Part shown: piece after piece, positions 56,381 to 64,000 of the stretch
How the letters are laid out: each line of letters starts with the position of its first letter
How positions within the stretch are numbered: the stretch's first letter is position 1
DNA from: Paulinella micropora
Lineage: Eukaryota > Cercozoa > Imbricatea > Euglyphida
Reading direction: 5' to 3'
DNA: 64,000 bases
Assembly (NCBI GenBank): GCA_009731375.1
Contig: BJOX01000275.1
Span: 328,643 to 392,642, forward strand
Position numbers and translations under genes: made by a program
The notes under the pieces: model-generated
The model's database searches: none
What the model was told of the DNA's origin: nothing
What the model saw: only the letters and a program-made list of their open reading frames with translations

Positions 56381-58269
56381 CAAGTGCAGTGCTGGTTCAA
56401 CTTTCTTTGATTTTTTTTCGCCAACACCGTCTTTTTACTAAGATCAGTCAATCTAATTAGATTAAACTATCGATTAATAAGTCAAACATCTCTTCTCCGT
56501 CACAGCCCTGGCTCCGGGTGAATCATCTTTCAAATAGTAATAGAGTAAACGAAAGAACTTGAGTTAATACCGGTAATCCGTACCGGTATAAAGGTTTTGA
56601 TTTCAATAATTCGCGTTCTTTGTAATTCGCGGCACAAGACTGTCACCTCGTGCATATGAAGCAAGAGCTTGATCATCGGCGTGCTGAGATCACGTAAAGC
56701 AGCAGTTCCTGAGTCGACGAATCTCTGAGTCGCTGACCTAGCATCAGCACAATGCCCGGCTGAGACTTGGCTTGCGCGGACTCCCGATGACTCCGGGTAT
56801 AGCGCGAATTATTAAACTGAACGCGGGCCGCCGAATCATCATCTAATTAATAAAACCAAAACTTCCTTAATTAAATCATAGTATTGAAATCACTCACTAT
56901 CATCTTGATCATGAGTCTATCTGAAGTATCACTTCCCTTCTATCTCTTACGATTCCCACTTATCCCTACTAGTGGCGGCAAGTATTCGATTAATGATATT
57001 AAATACTGGCGGGCAGTGGCACGATCATGGCATTAAAGTGAGTTGATCAATACAGAAAAAAATATATGAACTAATTAAATCATCGAGGAACTATTAACGT
57101 ACTAGAATACAAAGCAATCATAAGTTATTTCAAACTAATTTCCAAATTTTCCCAGTTTTTTCACGTCGTAGGTGCACTGGCAAATTTCCTTTTTACAAAT
57201 GCTATTTCCTTTTTTACCTATGTCAGCTTGTATTTTTCTCACTCTGACCGTACGACTCATCCTTCCACTTCAACTCCCTCACATCCGTTACTACGCAATC
57301 CAACACAACCAAAACCTATTCCACGCCACAAGCTTCCAACTTAGAACCTTCATCGGAGCACAGCTCCAAAGCCCTGGAGACCACTCACACATCTCACCCT
57401 TTACCCAACCTTTGCCCTTTCACTTGAACTAAAACTTGCATTTACTAACCTTTTGCAAAGGGGTGAGCACGGTCACTCGTGGTCTGGTAAGCCCCTGTTA
57501 TTAAATAACTATTTCCTGAAAGAGAAATATTAATAATATTTATTGTTGAAGATTTTTTACGCAAACACTAGCCTTGAAACTTGATCAGTAAGACAATATT
57601 AATACTTGCCACTAGTACTACGGAAGGTGACTTGAAACCATTGGGAAGCGGCGTCATCTACTGAGAGGAAAATGGAAGTAATATATGATAGTCAAGAGAC
57701 TTGAATACAAAGAGTGGCCAGGACTGAGAAAGTTGAAAATGACTCCGACTCAGTATTTTAGGAAGTTGACTACTACCGGCTAAGGTGATGGGAGACTTAA
57801 TATCATCATCATTGAATCTGTATTTACGTTAGTTTGTTAGAGAGAATGTGACAGTGACACTACACTAGGTGTGAATTACTGGTCCGAGTCTGTCACTGGT
57901 TATAGTCTTGCCAGTGATGGCACCACAATCAATTTCCTAAGCTCCCCCTTAATCATATGGCATGATGATCAATACTAACCTCACACCAACTGCCACCGTT
58001 ACTATGATGATGGCTAATAAAAAATCCTCATCCAGCCTTGGTGCGCGCTACATTAGCGCGATCTTCAACGGTCCAACAGCTTGAAAGTTGGAATACTTCC
58101 GAGTCGACACCTGTTGCCGCTTTGTGTTGGCATCCCGGGCGTAATTGTCCGCTGAGGGGATCTTCTCCGGATCCAACTAATTATTTGATACTGCCTTGCC
58201 CGCCAGGATCATGTCCTTGACATAGCTGTATCGTAGATCGTGTGATCCAACTTCTGTCAACTACATCTA
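56381..58269. other. Unique sequence without recognised genes
   Basis: Mixed-composition sequence. The longest unique frame (57172-57432, 86 aa) has no recognisable motif. No RNA gene, LTR pair or splice-consistent exon set was found. Confidence 0.5.
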
Positions 58270-58543
58270 TTGCTTTTGACATTCAAGACAACAAAAAAAA
58301 TTGATTTTTCTGTTTTGGTTGGAATTTCAGTTTTGGTTGGAATTTTGATTTTGGGTGAAAATTTGAATTTTTCAAATTAACTGCTATATTCGTCCGCAAA
58401 ATATCGTAAATTTTCGCGAAATGTTACAGTTAAATTTGAAAATTTGAATTTTTGTCACAAAAATGAAAAACTGTCACAAAAATGAAAATCTGACACAAAA
58501 ATGAAAAACTAATTTTTGTTGTTGTCTTGAATGTCAACAGCAA
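58270..58543. mobile_element. TA-flanked MITE, copy 3
   Basis: TTGCTTTTGACATTCAAGAC ... GTCTTGAATGTCAACAGCAA, with TA at 58268-58269 and 58544-58545. Nearly identical to copy 2. Confidence 0.88.
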
Positions 58544-58545
58544 TA

Positions 58546-59184
58546 TTACCCCTCGGCTCTGCCGGACCCGAAATCTTAATAAGTAACTTCAAGTTGAAAA
58601 CGTGCCGCACGCCCACATTCAGAGGGAAGGTGAAAATCCGGGGAAAAAAAAATGCTGAGTGAACATTCTGACTGAGTCAATCGCTCAGCTTCTGACTGAT
58701 ATTGCTGGGGACATCAGTTCAAGACGTATATATATATACATATATATATATATATGTATGTATATATATATATCATGTGACTCTTCAGGATGATTTTGGG
58801 TCAGATTTTGGATTTTATTAATAGTTAAGACTTTCAATTTTGTTACCGACTTAAATAACCGGGCCTAGAACCTGAAACTGAAAGAAGTCAGAGTCGACAC
58901 AGAACGTAGCCGGGAAACAACTGCTGCCAGGCAACTTGCGCCTCGCCGATGACCAGTAAAACCTTACGGTAATGTGGTACATTACGGTAATGTGGTACAT
59001 TCGCGGCTTGTTCGAAGTTGAATCTGTCAATATATTATAATTAACATTAATGAATTCCTTATATATATGTATGAACAGTGTATTGATTAAATCTAAAATT
59101 TATTTCTCATATAAATAATGCATTAAGATGAAATTGATGAGATCAAAGCGGTTGGATGATTTTACCTCTTGATTGTGGTCAGGT
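58546..59184. other. Unique AT-rich sequence, no gene seen
   Basis: Contains a short TA tract (58727-58775) and a duplicated TTACGGTAATGTGGTACA (58971-59000). Nothing else was recognised. Confidence 0.5.
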
Positions 59185-59296
59185 AGGTAGGTAGGTAGGT
59201 AGGTAGGTAGATAGATAGATAGATAGATAGACAGATGGATGGACAGATGGATGAGTAGATTGATGGATAGATAGATGGATAGATGGATAGATGGAT

Positions 59297-59353
<57 letters not shown>

Positions 59354-59482
59354 CAGTAGTAGTAAGGGAGCGTCTCGTGTGGTTACGCGCTTCTGTTCAC
59401 GAGGCGAGCTGCGATGTGGCTGGTTATGACCGCCATGATGATGCCTATGACTATTTTACTGTTATTACTATTCTTCTTATTG

Positions 59483-59537
<55 letters not shown>

Positions 59538-59565
59538 CATCATCATCATCATCATCATCGTCGTC
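59185..59565. repeat. (AGGT)n, (AGAT)n and (ATT)n microsatellites
   Basis: GTAG units 59182-59208, GATA/GATG units to 59355, ATT/ATC units 59478-59560. Confidence 0.9.
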
Positions 59566-59715
59566 GTCGGTGGCGGGTGGCATCGCCGGCGTGGCTTTTG
59601 GGGCGCGCACCCAAAAGATGTTTATGGAGTCTGCCTGGGCCGGCTGAGAGAGCTTTGCCACTTCCTGCGGGGGGACCGGCTCCACCACGTATTGCTCCCC
59701 TAGGCACAAGGTAGT
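59566..59715 (-). CDS. Possible exon between microsatellites
   Basis: On the minus strand one frame reads GEQYVVEPVPPQEVAKLSQP then AQADSINIFWVR, compositionally normal protein of about 45 aa, before an Asp run from the microsatellite. GC-rich relative to its surroundings. No splice sites are certain. Confidence 0.28.
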
Positions 59716-59717
59716 GT

Positions 59718-59722
59718 AATAT

Positions 59723-59791
<69 letters not shown>

Positions 59792-59854
59792 ATAGTAGTA
59801 GTAGTAGTAATAGTAGTAGTAGTAGTAGTAGTAGTAGTAATAGTAGTAGTGGTG

Positions 59855-59924
<70 letters not shown>

Positions 59925-59948
59925 TGGTACAGTGTAGTGGTAGTAGTA

Positions 59949-60006
<58 letters not shown>

Positions 60007-60218
60007 CATGCCCCAAGATTCGTTTGAAACGACATGCATGTTCAATCTTATTGGGTACTGCCACTACTAGCACTACTAACTACTACACACTACCACTACT
60101 ACCACTACGACCACTACTACCACTACTACCACTACTACCACTACTACCACTACCACTACTACCACTACTACCACTACTACCACTACTACCACTACTACTA
60201 CTACTACTTCTACTACTT

Positions 60219-60293
<75 letters not shown>

Positions 60294-60305
60294 TTACTAC
60301 TCAGC
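59718..60305. repeat. (TAG)n then (CTA)n inverted microsatellites
   Basis: TAG units 59718-60008, about 60 nt of unique sequence, then CTA/CCA units 60060-60300: an opposed pair like the one at 49.8-50.3 kb, in the opposite order. Confidence 0.9.
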
Positions 60306-60325
60306 ATAAATTTTCTCTAACGCAT

Positions 60326-60416
60326 GCATAACCCTAACCCTAACCTATCCCTAACCCTAAACCTAACTTCAATTGAGGTTTTGCTTCTAATTATATGAGA
60401 AAGAGAGAGAGAGAGA
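60326..60416. repeat. Interstitial telomere-like segment, copy 1
   Basis: CCCTAACCCTAACCTATCCC and related units, then ACTTCAATTGAGGTTTTGCT and a (GA)n tail. Confidence 0.8.
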
Positions 60417-60454
60417 GACACACACACATATATATATATAATATATACATATAT

Positions 60455-60507
<53 letters not shown>

Positions 60508-60566
60508 AAGAGAGAGACCTAGTTGCTTGAGAAAGGCGGGAATCCCGGGCCGACCTGTCTCACATT

Positions 60567-60607
<41 letters not shown>

Positions 60608-60615
60608 ACACTTTA

Positions 60616-60798
60616 TACGCTAAGTCGACCGCAACACACACTGCCTCTTCGCAGTGCAGCAAATCTAGACCAGTGCTGTGGCAGGCAAGGAGGCAGTGTG
60701 TATTGCGGTTGGTTCTTGTGTTTCGTGTATGATATGGCAAGCTAAGCTAGCGCTGTGGCAGGCGAAGAGGCAGTGTGTGTTGCGGTCGACTTAGCGTA
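60616..60798. repeat. 183-bp foldback with perfect 37-bp arms
   Basis: 60616-60652 and 60762-60798 are exact reverse complements (TACGCTAAGTCGACCGCAAC at the outer end). A diverged copy of the right arm lies at about 60688-60712. Confidence 0.85.
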
Positions 60799-61093
60799 TG
60801 CATGCGGTTCACACAAGAAACCTAGCCCAGCGTTCTGGCAGGCGGGTGGGAAGTTTAGACACACACACACACACACACACAGCTGGTGGCAGAACACCAG
60901 AACACGAATTATTTTTCTGCCACCGGGTTTCAAATGAAATGTGAATGGCGTACGTACATCCATCCATACATACATATATACATACATGTACACATGAATA
61001 TGTACAAACATATGTACAAACATATATACATGCATGGTGTGTGTTGCGAGTGGCTTGCGTATGGATAAGTGTTATATACAAAATGCAGCGTGT

Positions 61094-61164
61094 GCATAAC
61101 CCTAACCCTAACCTATCCCTAACCCTAAACCTAACTTCAATTGAGGTTTTGCTTCTAATTATAT

Positions 61165-61229
<65 letters not shown>

Positions 61230-61235
61230 AAGATA
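61094..61235. repeat. Interstitial telomere-like segment, copy 2, and (GA)n
   Basis: Repeats copy 1 (60326) base for base through the telomere-like part and following unique part, then a longer (GA)n. Confidence 0.8.
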
Positions 61236-61321
61236 TATATATATATATGTATATTATATATATATATATATTTTTATATAACCAGCGTCGCGGTAGGCTA
61301 GCAGACATTCTGTCTGAGGGT

Positions 61322-61405
61322 TGGCTGTGTAGAACGATGAGAGCATGGCTAGCAGGAACATAACGGAGCTTTGCTCATACACCTACCACACAAATATAGA
61401 TAGAC

Positions 61406-61468
<63 letters not shown>

Positions 61469-61546
61469 CTGTCTTGGGGTTGGCCGTGTAAAACGATGAG
61501 AGCATGGCTAACAGGAACGCGACCGAGCTTTGCTCATACACCTACC

Positions 61547-61614
<68 letters not shown>

Positions 61615-61672
61615 TGGAACGATGAGAGCATGGCTAGCAGGAACGCGACCGTGCTTTGCTCATACACCTACC

Positions 61673-61758
<86 letters not shown>

Positions 61759-61760
61759 GA
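61322..61760. repeat. (GATA)n with unit R1, copies 1-3
   Basis: Unit R1 (GAACGATGAGAGCATGGCTA ... TTTGCTCATACACCTACCA) at 61322-61388, 61480-61548 and 61617-61671, each followed by (GATA)n. Further copies are at 63110-63177 and 63850-63916. Confidence 0.85.
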
Positions 61761-63033
61761 GATATCGACTAATGTCAGAAAACAAGGAGCTTCTGATTTC
61801 GTCAACCAAGGAAAACTGTGGGTAAAGTATTAACCCGATGCCCAGCTAAGCCGTGATGTTTGCACGGAAGGGACTGATACAGGCGATACCAAAGCTCCCT
61901 AGTACCAGGCGGGGCCAGGGCTCGTTCCATAAGCGCCCCTTGCAGAACGAGCTCCCACCTCCATTACAGAGGACCCAGTAAGCAGATGGAGTTTCGAGAC
62001 TGTTCGACAGTCTAGTATAAACCGACAGAGCACTGTGGGTTTTATTCCGGGCTCAACAAGCGAGAAAGGGCACCCTGAGNNNNNNNNNNNNNNNNNNNNN
62101 NNNNNNNNNNNNNNNNNNNNNNNNNNNNNNNNNNNNNNNNNNNNNNNNNNNNNNNNNNNNNNNNNNNNNNNNNNNNNNNNNNNNNNNNNNNNNNNNNNNN
62201 NNNNNNNNNNNAGATAGATAGATAGATAGATAGATAGATATGAAATATCGACTAATGTCAGAAAAAAGGAGCTTCTGATTTCGTCAACCAGGAAGTCTGT
62301 GGGTAAGTATTAACCCGATGCCCAGCTAAGCCGTGATGTTTGCACGGAAGGGACTGATACAGGCGATACCAAAGCTCCCTAGTACCAGGCGGGGCCAGGG
62401 CTCGTTCCATAAGCGCCCCTTGCAGAACGAGCTCCCACCTCCATTACAGAGGGCCCAGTAAGCAGATGGAGTTTCGAGACTGTTCGACAGTCTAGTATAA
62501 ACCGACAGAGCACTGTGGGTTTTATTCCGGGCTCAACAAGCGAGAAAGGGCACCCTGAGGGAACAGGATTGTGCTTCCCGTCGCTATTTCGGCATGTGAC
62601 TTATAGGCGTATGGCTAGGCACACATAAGGCACCCCACCACGGGCCCAGCACACCCACACCATCCCCTAATTCTCTGTCTGTCGACAGATGGCACCCATT
62701 TCAAAAAACCAAGCCCAAGGGAGGGTCAGTGACACCTCAAGTGGCCTTGGTTCACTTCCGTAGAGTAAGTGATAGATCAACTGATGAAATATCGACTAAT
62801 GTCAGAAAAAAGGAGCTTCTGATTTCGTCAACCAGGAAGTCTGTGGGTAAAGTATTAACCCGATGCCCAGCTAAGCCGTGATGTTTGCACGGAAGGGACT
62901 GATACAGGCGATACCAAAGCTCCCTAGTACCAGGCGGGGCCAGGGCTCGTTCCATAAGCGCCCCTTGCAGAACGAGCTCCCACCTCCATTACAGAGGGCC
63001 CAGTAAGCAGATGGAGTTTCGAGACTGTTCGAC

Positions 63034-63110
<77 letters not shown>

Positions 63111-63185
63111 GGCCGTGTAGAACGATGAGAGCATGGCTAGCAGGAACGCGACCGTGCTTTGCTCATACACCTACCACACAGAAAT

Positions 63186-63247
<62 letters not shown>

Positions 63248-63305
63248 GAGATATCGACTAATGTCAGAAAAAAGGAGCTTCTGATTTCGTCAACCAAGGA
63301 AGTCT
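61759..63305. repeat. Unit R2 copies with (GATA)n
   Basis: Unit R2 begins GAAATATCGACTAATGTCAG. Copies are at 61759-62079 (ended by the gap 62080-62211), 62241-62780, 62784-63034 and 63247-63305. The longest shows GTTTGCACGGAAGGGACTGA, TCTAGTATAAACCGACAGAG and CACCCACACCATCCCC regions. No ORF or Pol III box is convincing. Confidence 0.8.
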
Positions 63306-63320
63306 NNNNNNNNNNTGAGA

Positions 63321-63515
63321 GAGAGAGAGAGATAGATAGAGAGAGAGAGAGAGAGAGATAGAGAGAGGGAAGAAGAAGAAGAAGAAGAAGAAGAAGAAGA
63401 AGAAGAAGAAGAGAAGAAGAAGAAGAAGAAGAAGAAGAAGAAGAAGAAGAAGAAGAAGAAAGAAGAAGAAGAAGAAGAAGAAGAAGAAAAAGAAGAAGAA
63501 GAAGACGAAGAAGGG
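63321..63515. repeat. (GA)n and (GAA)n microsatellites
   Basis: GA/GATA units to 63368, GAA units 63369-63512. Confidence 0.93.
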
Positions 63516-63919
63516 ATGGAAAAACAGACTGAGCCTCGGATTGGTTCAAGCAAGTGAATATTTTTTTGCGAAACATTAGCTACAGACCGCCCGACATCCA
63601 AGGGACTTACTCGCGACAGCAGATCACACGACTTGCGTTTGTGTCGATCAATGCAACCAGGGAACCATCCTTCTCCAGCCCGTCCCTTTTGAGTCCCTTT
63701 CGAGTCCGTTTTCAGTTACTTGAAATTTTTTTGTGGCGGATTTTTTGTGTATCGATTTGGGCAAAATACTGTAGGCTTTTGGAAACTGCCTTTGAGACGG
63801 CCTAGTGAGTAAAATCTGTCCAAAACTCCTTCCATAGGGNNNNNNNNNNTGGCCGTGTAGAACGATGAGAGCATGGCTAGCAGGAACGCCACCGAGCTTT
63901 GCTCATACACCTACCATAG

Positions 63920-63977
<58 letters not shown>

Positions 63978-64000
63978 GAGATGTCGCAAAGCAATGTAGT
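63516..64000. other. Unique stretch, R1 copy 5 and terminal (GATA)n
   Basis: 63516-63839 is unique sequence with one 83-aa frame that shows no recognisable motif. After a 10-N join, R1 (63850-63916) and (GATA)n reach the window end. Confidence 0.5.

Noticed and set aside
55496-56441. Long open frames of about 300 aa (poly-Arg/Lys, poly-Ser, poly-Phe/Leu)
   Set aside because: They translate (CTT)n and related microsatellites in several frames at once and have no start context or unique domain.
63554-63805. 83-aa frame near the window end
   Set aside because: No motif, no splice context and repetitive flanks; treated as chance.

Overview
The window is nuclear DNA of a eukaryote. It contains the right-hand part of an integrated double-stranded DNA virus of the polinton-like virus (PLV)/virophage type, followed by repeat-dominated host chromosome. 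The host is eukaryotic because there are spliced genes with GT-AG introns, a Ty3/gypsy LTR retrotransposon, a tRNA-derived SINE, TA-flanked MITEs, CCCTAA interstitial telomere-like tracts and very heavy microsatellite load. The one host gene family I recognise (BspA/DUF285 repeats read as SSWDTS) is common in marine microbial eukaryotes and algae. I cannot name the species. Ns mark assembly gaps at 2484-3064, 45560-45633, 51407-52313, 52783-52931 and 62080-62211. Ten-base joins lie at 22428, 25132, 25996, 32238, 47844, 63306 and 63840.

1-13.9 kb, viral element (its left end is outside the window). This part is AT-rich and compact. Rightward genes are a small unknown protein, an FtsK/HerA (A32-type) packaging ATPase, a small basic pVI/core-like protein with an adenain-type cleavage site, a basic coiled-coil protein, an adenovirus/Ulp1-type cysteine protease, the minor capsid (penton-like) protein, the major capsid protein and a probable spike-like protein. 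Leftward genes are a 139-aa unknown, an FGKYKGK-motif protein, a protein-primed family B DNA polymerase with its N-terminal extension, and a small AP2/zinc-finger-like protein. ATPase, protease, minor capsid and major capsid together form the PLV/virophage morphogenesis module. Four 'double-hairpin' cassettes sit exactly between viral genes and overlap their stop codons. Single-base frame breaks affect the coiled-coil protein, the FGKYKGK gene and the polymerase N-terminus (three times), so this copy is partly decayed or carries sequence errors. The virus-to-host transition near 13.93 kb is in gap-free sequence.

13.9-37 kb, host region. There is a spliced unknown gene (about 14.7-16.4 kb), a perfect 94-bp inverted repeat (17.9-18.1 kb) and a BspA/DUF285-like gene with one 25-residue repeat per 75-nt exon (18.9-21.5 kb). 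These are followed by large TATG/TA/TG microsatellites, arrays of short palindromes, a MITE, gag-like retroelement remains (28-30 kb), two unknown ORFs bracketed by AGTGATGATCACT palindrome clusters (31.4-33.6 kb) and (TTG)n-rich DNA.

37.1-46.1 kb is a nearly intact LTR retrotransposon with 130-bp LTRs and one continuous Gag-PR-RT-RH-IN reading frame. It is inserted in a dispersed repeat whose empty version is also in the window (near 49.0 kb). From 46.1 to 64 kb the sequence is a mosaic of (CTA)n, (AAT)n, (CT)n, (CTT)n and (GATA)n microsatellites. Distinct dispersed units are embedded in it (a SINE, CTA-associated and GATA-associated families), with two more MITE copies, a 31-bp palindromic tandem repeat and duplicated telomere-like segments. 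Little protein-coding sequence is evident there.
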